Of a DNA stretch of 64,000 nt, positions 11,653-22,435 are shown piece after piece. The stretch is from Macrobrachium rosenbergii (lineage: Eukaryota > Arthropoda > Malacostraca > Decapoda > Palaemonidae). Under the pieces are notes generated by a model, which was given only the letters and a program-made list of their open reading frames with translations, did no database searches and was not told where the DNA came from. The position numbers and the translations under genes are program-made. Location: positions 81,851,539-81,915,538 of the forward strand of contig NC_089742.1 of NCBI RefSeq assembly GCF_040412425.1. The letters are read 5' to 3'. The stretch's first letter is position 1. Every line of letters starts with the position of its first letter.

Positions 11653-12460
11653 TTCCTTACCTCTGCGCGCAGTAACTTTGCTGAAAATCTGAGAATTTCT
11701 TTAGTCACCTTGTTGTAATTTTCGCACCATCTTCTATTAGGCGTTACATAAAGTGTTATACATGAAAATGTGCATAATTTCATGTAGAATACAACAAAAA
11801 ATAACTCATGGTTGTAGCTTTTATCAGTTTTGAAATATTTTCATATAAATCACGATAAATAGAAAAAATTCGACCTTCGGTCAACTTTGACTCGACCGAA
11901 ATGGTCGAAAACTGCAATTGTAAGCTAAAACACTTACAATCTAGTAATATTCAATCAATTACCTTCATTTTGCAACAAACGGGAAGTCTCTAGCACAATA
12001 TTTCGATTTATGATGAATTTTTTAAGAAACTTGTTTTTACATCCGCACGTTCCAAATTCATGCATCATTTTGTGGTATTTTCTCTGTGTTGCTTTGATTG
12101 TTTTACAATTTGTTTTATAACAAAATCATCAAAATTTAGTAAAAAAAAAAAAAAAAAAAACTCATTAGCTTTAACTGTTTTGCTCACAGCGCGATTTGTA
12201 TACAATTATATATGACATTTTTTTTTTGCGCTGTCATATATTTCAATATTTATATATGATATTTTTTTTTCATTTCTGATGGCTGCATACTAAACTTCAG
12301 GCAATGACAAGAAAAGGAGCCAAAATGAACTATTAATCTTAAAAACTAAGCATGCTGTGATTTAAAAAAAAAAAAAAAATTTTTCCGCTTCGGCGCTAAC
12401 TCCCGAACGCTGCTGGCATACGGCAGACACTTTTGTAAATAGAGGCTCGGCGTTTAAGGG
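11016..12460. mobile_element. TTAA-flanked non-autonomous (piggyBac-like) element, copy 1
   Basis: Bounded by TTAA at 11012-11015 and 12461-12464. Termini are CCCTTTAACGCCAACTGGAC at the left and, read inward from the right, CCCTTAAACGCCGAGCCTCT. TTAA duplication with CCC-starting repeats is the piggyBac hallmark (established). No transposase is seen. The interior holds about three copies of a roughly 400-bp unit (anchor ATTTCGATTTATGGTGAATT at 11587 and again near 11995) separated by poly-A/T runs. The same family, inverted and longer, is at 16862-27242. Confidence 0.8.
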
Positions 12461-12651
12461 TTAAACGTTATACTCTTGCGTAAATGCGTACAGCCATAAA
12501 CAACCGAATGAGAAACTGTTGTTTTGCTTATAATCGAATTGGATAACAACAGTTGTTTTGCTTGAATTTCAACTATCGTTATGGTAGGAAACAATTAACA
12601 TAGTTATAGTAAAAATAATGAATAAATTTTTACATTATACCCTTATTCGGT

Positions 12652-12788
12652 ATGGATAAAAGATCAGCAAGGAAATATACTGCTAAATTTAAGCTGCAAG
12701 TTGTAACTGAAGCTGAGAAAACAATGTTCAAGCTGCTAATGGCTATAAATTATCGTGCATCGGCAATATGGATGAAACTCAACCATAA
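12652..12788 (+). pseudogene. Pogo/Tigger transposase remnant (N-terminal helix-turn-helix start)
   Basis: An ATG at 12652 opens MDKRSARKYTAKFKLQVVTE, typical of the N-terminal DNA-binding domain of pogo/jerky transposases. After about 25 codons the frame breaks, and within 90 bp a second frame gives IGNMDETQP and stops. NMDET is the start of the DDE core, normally about 150 residues further on. The gene is therefore internally deleted and frameshifted. It belongs to a different copy from the one at 1-817. Confidence 0.65.
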
Positions 12789-12848
12789 TTAAAATTGGAG
12801 AGAAATTATTTTAATCAAAATTACTGGGCATGAAAGAACACATATTAT

Positions 12849-13083
12849 AAGTAGTCCCCAGTTAATAGCAGGCTCAGTTAATGGTGATCCGGTTTTACAG
12901 GGCTTGTCTAACAACAAAAATCTGCAATTTTCCGCGTCAAAAACTGCCCATTTCCGCTTAACGGTCCGGATAATTGGCACCGATACATACCTAACAGAGG
13001 TGCCGATAACCGAAAATCTGCACTTTTGGGTTATCATCACACCCTCAGAATGGAACTCCCACCGATAACCAGGGACTGCCTGT
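12849..13083. mobile_element. MITE of the CAGGCAGTC family, copy M1
   Basis: Begins GTAGTCCCCAGTTAATAGCA and ends CCGATAACCAGGGACTGCCT, with internal GGTTTTACAGGGCTTGTCTA as in the copies at 14185 and 53637. No coding capacity. Confidence 0.75.
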
Positions 13084-13539
13084 ATTGCTATTTTTACACC
13101 GATAAGCGATAAATACATAAAGCTTGTATTATGATGAAATCAAGTGAAAAGAGCGAAAGGAATCTTGATTTTTTCTTTTTGCACAAAATAAACATGCCCC
13201 AAACAACCAACGTCATTCTATTAACGAAAAAAGCTAAATTAATTTCACAATGAGAAGTATTTAAGTTATATTTTGACCTAAAAACACTTCATATAACGAA
13301 AAATAACCATGCCCCATATAAATAAAAATATCCAGAGATTCATTTACGCTAACTAGAAGCAAGAAAAGAGCTCTGAACTGAGTTAAGTACGGTGAAATAA
13401 ACTTACCGCGTAATCGATTTCCAAACCAAAACATTGATCGCTATGATCGCAATTTATAATACAAAAACAATATAAGAATATATATACAATAATATTGGAT
13501 ACAGTGAATTAAAGCATAACATTTTAAAAGATCATGCAT

Positions 13540-13769
13540 ACAGGCAGTCCTCGGTTATCGGTGATCTGACTTTACGGCGTTTGTCTAGTGACGATGATAA
13601 CCGGATTTCCGACACTGATCTCCAATTATCGGCGCTGATCCCCGGTTATCGGCGCCGATAACCAGATATTGGTGCCGATAACCATGGATTGGCGCTATTA
13701 TCGCCGATTTTCGGTTATCATCATGCTGTCGGGAACGGAATCCCCGCCGAAGACCAGGGACTGCCTGTA
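13540..13769. mobile_element. MITE of the CAGGCAGTC family, copy M2
   Basis: Left end CAGGCAGTCCTCGGTTATCG, right end AAGACCAGGGACTGCCTGTA. The interior is a series of near-palindromic GGTTATCGGCGCCGATAACC motifs. The right half forms one arm of the hairpin at 13635-14016. Confidence 0.85.
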
Positions 13770-14016
13770 TCCGTTATGTTGATGTTTGTATAATGCGATA
13801 TTATGTGAATATAGAGTATAGTATAATGTAGGCTAGGCTCTATATTCACATATCATATTATACAAACATCAACATAACGGATACAGGCAGTCCCCGGTCA
13901 TCAGCGGGGGTTCCGTTCCTGACAGCATGAAGATACCCGAAAATCGGTGATAATAGCGCCGATCCCTGGTTATCGGCGCCAATAACCATGGACCGGAGCC
14001 GATAACTGGGGATCAG
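13635..14016. repeat. Long near-perfect hairpin formed by M2, M3 and shared flanks
   Basis: Arms of about 180 bp each (13635-13816 and 13839-14016) around a 22-bp spacer. They include not only MITE sequence but about 55 bp of flank (ATCCGTTATGTTGATGTTTG versus CAAACATCAACATAACGGAT). Identity in the inner 55 bp is nearly complete. Confidence 0.88.
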
Positions 14017-14030
14017 CCCAATAACTAGAG
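13882..14030. mobile_element. MITE of the CAGGCAGTC family, copy M3 (partial, inverted)
   Basis: Starts CAGGCAGTCCCCGGTCATCA and is the reverse complement of the right half of M2. The far terminus is missing; the sequence fades near 14030. Confidence 0.75.
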
Positions 14031-14184
14031 GAAATTTACAGATATAAAAACTGGGGTCCATTTAAAGATTTTTTTCTTTAGTGTGCCAAATTTACCTCAA
14101 ACTGGGTACCAATAATGAAGGATAATAACTGAAGCTTAGCCAAACCGACAATCACACGTACTGTTTGATGAGCACTAACCTATA

Positions 14185-14470
14185 CAGGCAGTCCCCGGTT
14201 AACGATGGGGCTCGGTTAACAGCAATTCAGTTTTATGGGGCTTGTCTAGCGACAAAAATCAGCAATTTTCGGTGCTGAAAATTGCTGATTTCCTCTTATT
14301 GGCACCGATAACTGGGTATTGGCGCCGATACGTACCTAACAGAGGCGCCGATAACCGAAAATCAGCGCTTTTCGGCGCCGATAACCCCCGAAAATCGCCA
14401 AAATCGCCGATTTTTGGTTATCATCACACCCTCAGAAACGGAACCCCACCGATAACCGGGGGCTGCATGT
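14185..14470. mobile_element. MITE of the CAGGCAGTC family, copy M4
   Basis: Starts CAGGCAGTCCCCGGTTAACG, ends GATAACCGGGGGCTGCATGT. Longest copy here (about 286 bp), with many GGCGCCGATAACC palindromes inside. Confidence 0.85.
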
Positions 14471-16861
14471 AATATGGTAGGGTATATTATTTGATCTTAC
14501 AATTTTTTTATGAGAATACTAAATTTTGTAATTAATCCATACTTTTAAAGAAAAATTGAGGCAAGTACATCTCACTGTTACCAAGAGCACCTGTCAATGA
14601 ATGTTAATTTTTTGGTGACAGATGAGTTGAAGCAGGGTATAGTGTCTCCATTGCAAAAGCTGGCATTCCACAAAATGCTTGGAATTTGCTTGCCCTTTTG
14701 CAGGTGCCACAGGTTTTCATAGTTCAGTGCTTTAGAGAGGCTGTTTCTTAAGGCTCAAATGGCTCTGCAGACGAAATTTCCAATCACATCATGTTCCATG
14801 AAAAAGACTGATGCGGCATTCTAGGCACCTTGATTTCTTAAGACCTAGGGACCTCTTGAGGTCCAAGTCCTAAACAATGACTAGTTAAACATGATGTAAA
14901 ACATAAGAAAACATTGATCTATATGCTCTAATAATTGGGACTGATAGCTTTTCGAGTAACTAAGAAAATGAAAGAACTTAAGTTATCTATACAGTATAGG
15001 TAAAGATGCAGGAAATACCTCAAGACCAATTCCAGTAGAGATTAACCGACCACTGCCTTTGATATGATTTAGTGCTTGAGTCTCTAACAAACTTGAAAAT
15101 AAACTCTCGAGACACTAAAAAACCTAGAACTACAAGAGACAGCTGATAGTGTCAACTCAGTTATCAAAAGCATGTAGAAGTTTTGAAAACTTCATGCATG
15201 CAAATGTTTTAGAAGATCTTTCCCAGAGTTCCATGGAGATACAATGCTCGAGGGAGTAGATCACAAAATCAAACCTTCTATGACCAACACATAACTACTA
15301 CTGTCCAAAGAAGGGCCTCTGCTAGAAGTAACCCTAAGAAGCAAATGTTAATCATATAATTACCTACTTCATCTGAAGATATTTTCTTAATGCAATAAAT
15401 GTATATGGGTGTGTGTTGCTGAAGAACACAGCTATTTCTTTATTTTCACCAGACTTTTGCACAGCTTCAAGTTCTTCCACAACTTTAAGAGGTCGAGATT
15501 ATTGATGTGAAACAACTTCTCCAATCTCAAGCAAACTTTGGAAATTTCTAGACCTGTCCGATAGGTGCCACAGACCATGGCTGAGGTGTCTAAAAAGAAT
15601 GTGAGGTCTGGCTTCTTACTTCCAATGAGAGACCTAACTAAAGCTTTAAGAGGCCTGCTTACTATTCTAGCATCTCTCAAAAACTCATCTGTGCAGTAAC
15701 CCAAGTCAAGCCATGCACTTTCAGGTAAAAAGAGGGGGGCCTCATTTTAAGCCTAGCCAGGAAAAAAATTTCAAAGTCATGACCAAAAGGCAGAAGCCTC
15801 TGCTTTGCTGGAATCTCCCATAAGGGCTGAAAACCACTTAAAAGCAAGAACAACCTGCAATATTGTTTCTCTACAGAATAGCTAAAAAACTGTGAGAGTC
15901 TATCCTCATTCCCAAACAAACAAACAAACAAACAAAAACTATGTTGGGACTAGTAATGACTTTTCAGTTGAAAATAATGTCCAAAGACTGAGTCAGACGT
16001 TTAAACATAGCAGAACTGGAATTGTGAGATGACACCAACTCTCGCATAAAAACTAGTGGTGCTGTGCTTAGCCCAAAACACCCAGCCTTCCCTGCAAACA
16101 CCAACCGAAAGTATTTGTGAAGCAGAGTTTGTTATTCTCCAGTTATTCTGATAAAAAAAAAAAAACCGTGTGCTGGATAACTCCCTGGAAAAAGAAGCCA
16201 ATTGAACTTGTGAAGTTGGAGACATGCACAATAACCTCAAACTTCCAAAATGCTGTCATAACAAAAAGCAGACGATCATAGAAGGCTGGATAGGCTTCTG
16301 GCCGGTTCTAAGACACCCCTTCCCCGAGAGATTCAACTTCTTATGCACGAGGAGATACTTCTCCCGGAGAGAAGGCAGAAAGGTAACTACCTGCAATGAT
16401 GACAGAAGAGGAAGAGGAGGAACCAGGAAGGACTGACATAACCCTCCCATATTAACCCCCCCTCCCTGGGTCTAAGTCTTGCCAGACACTCAAAAAGGCC
16501 TGAAGACAACCTCCTACTGGAAACTGAGAGTTGCAAGTCAGTATTTTATAAGGATGTGAGGACCTTTGCTTTCTACAAAATCCTGAAGAGGGGCCCATAC
16601 AAAGGCTTCAAACAAGAGAAAGTTGGACGAATCTTACAAGGCAGACCAGAAGTACTGTAGGTGCAGGTATAGGTTTCTTCAAGGCTGACTACTGGGAATA
16701 CTTCAAGAATTCATGCTTCTACCTAGCAGAAGCATCCCCCCTAGCTGCCTTAAAAGAGGCATGGATTGAGGAGGCATTCAAGATGTGAGTCAAAAATTGC
16801 AGCCAGGTTCTGAGATAATACCTTCAAGTGAAATAAGAGTGCAATTACTCACTCTTCTTAG
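14471..16861 (-). other. Gene-poor stretch; degenerate retroelement-like sequence (tentative F3, left part)
   Basis: No convincing gene. Minus-strand frames at 15432-15704 and 15677-15931 are open but short and match nothing I recognise. Several passages resemble the recombinase and gag DNA of the DIRS-like copies in wording and codon bias, so I read the stretch as a heavily decayed DIRS-like copy. It is interrupted at 16861 by the TTAA-type element and may resume at 27247. Confidence 0.35.
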
Positions 16862-17153
16862 CCCTTAAACGCCGAGCCTCTATTTACAAAAGTGTCTGTC
16901 GTATGCCGGCGGCGTTCGGGAGTTAGAGCGGAAGCGGAAAAAAAGTTTTTTTAAAATATCACAGCCCGCTTAGTTTCAAAGATTAAGAGTTCATTTTTGG
17001 CTCCTTTTTTTGTCATTGCCTGAAGTTTAGTATGCAACCATCAGAAATGAGAAAAAATATCATTATCATACATAAATATTGAAATATATGACAGCGCAAA
17101 AAAATTTTTTTTATATATAATATTGAAATATATGACAGCGCAAAAAATTTTTT

Positions 17154-17448
17154 CTGAGTCCAGTCCCGTGTCAGCCGGTGAAATTCCATTACAGCACGAA
17201 TTTCTAGGTATAACAATGCTAGATATACCAGAGAAAAAGAGCTTTCAGGAAAGCTGGGGTTACTACCCCCAGTCGACCGTCTTTTAGAAGACGTCGGTAT
17301 AATGAAGGGTGAGTGAAATACCACTACCACGGAAATATACTCGAAAGATCTCTCCTTATCAAAACCCCGAAAAGAGCGGTGAGCCGTTACAGCTCCCACA
17401 CTCAACACCCGCCAGGACGGCGACACCAGCGCCACCTACTTCATTCCA
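17154..17448 (+). repeat. Left inverted terminal repeat of the DIRS element
   Basis: Begins CTGAGTCCAGTCCCGTGTCA and ends CACCTACTTCATTCCA. Almost base-for-base reverse complement of 24946-25239, including the central GTCGACCGTCTTTTAGAAGA segment. Confidence 0.95.
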
Positions 17449-19147
17449 TTTTCTAGCACGTGATTCGTTCGTTTCTTTTGTGTGCTCGTCCCTATTTTGG
17501 ATTATTTTTTTTCTTCATCTGTGATGGCTTCGAGCACCTTTTCCATCTCTAAGTTAAGTACCATCTTCTTGTGGGGTTTTTGATCTATTTTTGGCTGTTT
17601 TGGTCTCGTATTTTCATAAATATTGAGATCTTATTATGATGACGCCACGGCGTCCCCTATCAGCCATGGCGAGCAGCGAGGCGACTCCTTCTGTTCTTTT
17701 TCAGTTCGGAGTTTTCTCCCAGTCGCTATATATATTTAGATTTTTGCCCTTGAATTCCCTTCCTGGTGGTTCCCAATGGTGGCTCCCCCTCCACTTTAGT
17801 TTTTTTGTTTTGCATCGGCCTTTTAGGTGTTGCCCCATCCTGTACCCCCCCACCAGGTTGGGTTCCTTTTCATTTAGTCTCATAGGCTATTATGTTATTC
17901 TTGAAGATGGTGCTCTTAATTTTGAGTTAATGTTTTTAGTTTTTTTTTTTTTTGGTTGTGTAGTTTGCCTCTGATGAGCCCTATAAATATTTTGAATTAC
18001 TCTCGTGGTAGGCTACACTTCCTGTGAACAATTTTATTTTTTATTTTCTATGATGGTCGTAGTGTAGGCTCCATCCCTTGCCCTGGGTGGGAGATCAGGT
18101 TGAGGAGTTTTGTTGCTGTTTCCTCAGGGTCCGTTTTTGTGGGTCAGAGTGAGCCCCTTAGTCCTCTTCCCCCAATTTCGGAGGAATCGAGTTCTTTGGA
18201 TGTGTTTCCTCAGGCTAGTCGCCTTCTTATCCCCTGCTCGTTCCCTGCTGGCTCTCGGCACAAAATTTATCTCCCTGTTGGTTACTCCTCTCCTTTTGCA
18301 CCCCTCTCTCCCTCCTTACCTATGCTAGGTTTGGATTTATTAGGCTACGCCTAGGAGATGTTGGGCTTTGGGCTGTGTAGCTCCCTGGAGTAGGCTTCCC
18401 TTCCAAGTTCCTTGGGAAGGAAGGTTGCAGTTGAGCGGGTATCAGTTCTCCTTGTCTCCTCTCCCCTTCTGGTAGCCTACTCCTCCTCTCCACTAACCCC
18501 CTCAGCCTTGCGACTCGTGCGGGTGACGCTAGATGGCGTTTTCTCCGAGTCAGGGACTTCTCCTATTGGTTGAGAGATTCGCTCCCTCCCATGTCGTCCC
18601 CAGCATCGCTGTGGTGGGGTGGGTGGTTCGTTTGCTCGAGCGTGTTCGGATCCTGTCTCCCTCTCGTCTCCCCATCGGGCTCACGTTGTTTGGGTTTAGG
18701 TGTGGCAGCCTATATTATGAACATTGTTCCTTTACCCATTTGTTTCTCCGGCGGGGAGATAGGTGTGAGTTGGTTCCATGTAATGCTAGTATACAGTTCT
18801 CCGGAGGGTTACCATCATTATTAATTTTGTTTATTGTTATTATTATTATAATTTATTGTTTTATTATTATTATTTTGTTTTACCATTTACGTGATTCCGG
18901 TCCCACACCTGGGGCTCCGCCGTTATTTTTCTGGCAGCCCTTATGGTTGGTTCCTGGTTTCTCTTTCCTTCATTCCCCGAGTCCTCCGGGTCTGAATCCT
19001 TAAACTTCCACTCGATGCATTTAAAGCTTATTGGCCCAGTTTTTTATTTGGTAGTTCTTCTACACCGGAGTATTCCGGTTGTAGTTGAGTTTTCCGGCCT
19101 TGCCGGCTTTATTTTGCTTAGAGTGTGAGGTTCATGTACTGTTACCT
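17449..19147 (+). other. DIRS 5' leader, no convincing coding sequence
   Basis: T-rich, pyrimidine-heavy sequence with several short open frames (for example 17636-17974 and 18533-19003), none with a recognisable domain. Their Leu/Phe/Pro-rich composition looks like a shadow of the base bias. It may be the untranslated leader or contain a first non-coding exon. Confidence 0.5.
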
Positions 19148-19323
19148 TTACAGACTGTTCGCTGTGAGGAGCCGGGGTGTACCGCCTCCCTTCAACAACC
19201 CTACGGTCACGTAGTGTGCCGGACCCACGCTGGTTGTGCGGTCCGACCAGACGACCTGGTTGTTTGGCACCCGATGGCTGTGAGGTTTGCTTCGCTCTCT
19301 CCTCAACCATCCAAGACGAGTTG

Positions 19324-19427
19324 GTAAGTGAAAGTCTTCTTTCCTCCGATCCATGCTCCTCATATGTATCGTTGATTATATCTTCCGTCGGTCTTTGCAT
19401 TCCTGACTAACCACAGGTTTCTTGCAG
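19324..19427 (+). other. Probable spliceosomal intron 1 of DIRS gag
   Basis: Donor TTG|GTAAGTGA, branch-like CTGACTAAC at 19403-19411, pyrimidine tract and acceptor TTTCTTGCAG. Coding text runs up to the donor (TIQDEL) and resumes as ADENSKKSALESLRAW. The 104-nt length suits a compact intron. Confidence 0.72.
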
Positions 19428-19724
19428 GCGGATGAAAATTCCAAGAAGTCTGCCTTGGAATCCCTCCGGGCCTGGGTGGCTGGGTTTGGCAGAAATGTTC
19501 CGTCGGGAAGCCCTACGTCCTCGATGCCAGGTTGAGGGATCTGCTTTACCCGGGCGCACGGGTGGCGGCCAAAGCAGTTCCGGAAGAACTTGCCACCCCT
19601 ATTATCCAGCAGATCCGATGAGACCCAGCCACCTCAAGTGGACATTTTGTACGCTGAGGTCTCGGAGGATGTTGCCGCACTAAATCTCGACCTGGAACCT
19701 ATGAATACGGAGCAGGACCAGGTG

Positions 19725-19807
19725 GTAAGTGGAGAGGTAAGTGAGGGAGGTTGGGGCGGGCCCCTCTTTGTTTAACTCCCTGATTCATCTATGTCATCTT
19801 TTTTCAG
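19725..19807 (+). other. Probable spliceosomal intron 2 of DIRS gag
   Basis: Two overlapping donors (GTG|GTAAGT and GAG|GTAAGT, 12 bases apart) and acceptor CATCTTTTTTCAG. Upstream peptide NTEQDQVV; downstream peptide FVKSSSLGDRAPSAIPK needs a one-base adjustment, so either an indel has occurred or the exact sites differ. Confidence 0.58.
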
Positions 19808-21516
19808 GTTTTGTGAAGTCTTCTTCTTTGGGTGATAGAGCTCCGTCTGCTATCCCCAAGTTGAAGTTGAAGACTTCATGGAAGGCGAAGGGCTATAAGT
19901 CCTCGACTTCTAAGAAGGCATTGCCCTTCCCCCGTCGAAGGCTAAGGTCCCAGGACCGTAGCCTCCGGGAGTAAGTCTAGCTCCTCCGGCAAGGGCGCGA
20001 GTAAGAGGGCTGCAAAACCAAGCCCTCCTCCCCAGCCTCTTTTGACGCACAAGCCCTGGCCACTGAACTGTACAAACAGTTCACAGAGGATCTAGACTCG
20101 AGATTTGAGAAGATCTCAGAAAAGTTTGCCACTTATGACAGTGTACTGGAAGGTTTGGCTCGCCAACCTAAAGCCGAACCGCAGTACTCTATCCCCGACA
20201 CTGCAGACCTCCGCCGTTTGATGTCGGAAACCCTTGGCGGTTCAGCACTCCGGGCCATCCAACATGATGGCAAACTCACCTTAGACGGTCTGGGCACGAG
20301 ACGGTTGGAGGAGTTGGAGTTCTTCCCCCGATCTCTTGCCCCCTTATCCTGGCCGTGAGGCTTACAGAAGAAGCCTGGATTCGGTCAGACAAGGTTCCTA
20401 GGAAACTGTCATCATCCCTAGAGACCAAGCCCAGTCGGCTCTCCCACGCACTCTGACGGAGTGGCAGGCAGTGAACACAAAATTGACCCCTTTCAAGGGC
20501 AATTTCACGATGTTCACCCTAGGTGAAGATCTTCCCACTCCTTGTATGGATAAAATTGCTCTGGCCACGACCCGAACATGCCTCGATGGGAACCCCTTTC
20601 CTCAATTGAGGGAAACAGACCCTACTTCCTGGTATTCCCAGGAAGTAACGAGTTCTGGTGGACGCCCGTCCACTTTCACTGTAGGCAAGCTGGACCCTCT
20701 TTGCGCTTCCACGCAGTTTAGTGAGCAACTCCCTAAGCTGCCGGAATCATTGTTAAAGGCGGAGTTTGAGACCCGGACTAAGTTAGCCCGGTCCTTGAGC
20801 TCCGGCTGTCTTACTGAGGCTACTGCCGTCTCCTGCTCGGACGAGCCCTTTTTCCAGGTCCTGGCTAAGTCTTTCCTGGCGACCTTCCAGTTAGACTTGC
20901 ATGAGTTTATTATGGCTAGGCTGGAATGTAGAAAATTTATTTTTGCTGACGCTACAATCCGCCACGAGCCTAACAAGCTCATTAAAAGTTAAATCTGGGG
21001 ACCTAACCTCTTCCCTGAAGGGAGGTTACATCCGTCATGTCCGAAGCTACACGGGCCAATCAGAGTCTTCGCGCTCGGTGGGGAATTCCCACTTATAAGC
21101 GCAAGACCCCAGAATCGGCCGGCCCCCAGACGAGAGGAGGAAAAAGGTTCAGGAGACATAAGAGGCCTCATCAGGCGATGGTTCAAGCCGTCCCGGTCTC
21201 GGCAGTGGCCCAGCCATCTACCTCTAAGTCCCAACCCCAGCAGTATGTTTTGGTTCAACCAGCGGCGCCCTCCTATGTATCCTCACCAGCATACAACCCT
21301 ACATATGAAGGCCGTGGATTTTTTCACGGCCTCAACAGGGTGGCAAGGGGAGGAAGGGGCAAGGCCCCCTACAGAGGAAAATCCAACACCACCCCAAGGG
21401 GAGGACTGGACGTAGAGGGGAACAAACCCGCTCCCTCCCACTGAGAAACACAGGTAGGCGGTCGCCTGTATTGGTTCAGGGACCAGTGGACCTTCAGCCC
21501 GTGGGCACACAGCATT

Positions 21517-22435
21517 GTGTCCAAGGGACTGGGGTGGAGCTGGATCAAGAATCCTCCCCCTCCAAACAGATTTTACCAGCCACCCACATCAATCCTACAG
21601 GATTATGTAAAAGGATTGCTCAACAAACGAGCAATAAAGAAAGCAAGGCACCTAAAATTTCAAGGCAGGCTATTCACTGTTCCCAAAAAGGCTCCGATCA
21701 GCTAAGAGTGATCCTGGATCTGTCGCGTCTAAATCTCTACATAAAATGCGACAAGTTTCACATGCTTACGGTAGCTCAGGTCCGGACTCTACTTCCGCGT
21801 GGAGCCGTCACCACCTCTATCGATCTTTCAGACGCTTATTATCACGTCCCAGTTGCGCGGAACTTCTCTCAGTTCCTCGGTTTCAGACTCGGGAACCAAG
21901 CCTACTCCTTCAGGGTCATGCCCTTCGGTCTGAACATTGCACCCAGGATATTCACCAAGCTGGCGGATACGGTAGTACAGCAGCTCCGGTCCCAAGGAAT
22001 CTCCCTAGCAGCGTACCTGGACGACTGGATAATCTGGGCTCCAACTGTGCCGGAGTGTCAGAAAGCCACGTCCATAGTCACCAATTTCCTAGAGTCATTG
22101 GGTTTTCAGCTGAACAGGGAGAAGTCCCGCCTGACTCCGGAGTCTCGGTTTCAATGGCTGGGTCTTCAGTGGGACCTGTCCTCCCACACGTTGTCTCTCC
22201 CTCCTTCCAAGAGGAAAGAGATAGCATCTCTCACCAAGAGGTTTCTCAAAAATCAGTCAGCATCCCGCCGGTCCCAGGAAAGGGTCCTCGGGTCTCTCCA
22301 ATTTGCTTCAGTAACAGACCTGCTCTTGAAAGCCAAGTTAAAGGACATAAACAGGGTGTGGCGGAGCCGAGCAAACACCAAGCTCAGGGACAGGGTCTCC
22401 TCTATCCCTCGGATCTTAAAGACAAGGCTTGGCCT
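21517..22435 (+). pseudogene. DIRS reverse transcriptase domain, two frameshifts
   Basis: Copies element RNA to DNA. The domain starts in frame 1 (NRFYQPPTSILQDYVKGLL, GRLFTVPKK, about 21540-21700) and moves to frame 0 for the core: LRVILDLSRLN, SIDLSDAYYHVPV, RVMPFGLNIAPRIF, and the catalytic YLDDW at 22014-22028, then REKSRLTPESRFQWLGLQWD. Near 22415-22435 the homology returns to frame 1 and RNase H. The outer parts share one frame and only the middle is displaced, so the simplest reading is two later indels of opposite sign. The catalytic aspartates are intact. Confidence 0.9.

Larger units (their letters stand above)
10623..12848 (+). mobile_element. Pogo/Tigger-like relic, interrupted
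   Basis: The left end resembles a pogo-type terminus (CAGTAAGCGGCCCTATATTC then GCGGATTT), followed by AT-rich sequence. A TTAA-flanked element fills 11016-12460. Past it lies a short transposase-like start (12652). The right terminus is not identified; MITE sequence begins at 12849. That both sides belong to one element is inference. Confidence 0.5.
19148..21444 (+). pseudogene. DIRS gag-like protein, multi-exon and frameshifted
   Basis: Near 19160-19310 there is a Cys/His cluster (RCEEPGC, then GHVVCRTHAGC, then DGCEVC in the next frame) resembling zinc-binding starts of other DIRS gags. It is followed by intron 1, an ALESLRAWVAGFG segment, a hydrophilic DILYAEVSEDVAALNLDLEP segment, intron 2, and a Lys/Ser-rich stretch. 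The main capsid-like part is the 173-codon frame at 20471-20992. The tail at 21037-21444 is basic, with YEGRGFFHGLNRVARGGRGK, an RGG-like RNA-binding tail. Frames change at least four times, so the gene is broken or needs more splicing. Expected role: RNA packaging. Confidence 0.7.

Noticed and set aside
18533..19003. 156-codon open frame in the DIRS leader
   Set aside because: Composition follows the local T/C-rich bias, there is no domain, and it overlaps other similar frames; treated as leader.
20602..20982. 126-codon minus-strand frame opposite gag
   Set aside because: Antisense shadow of the gag frame at 20471-20992.
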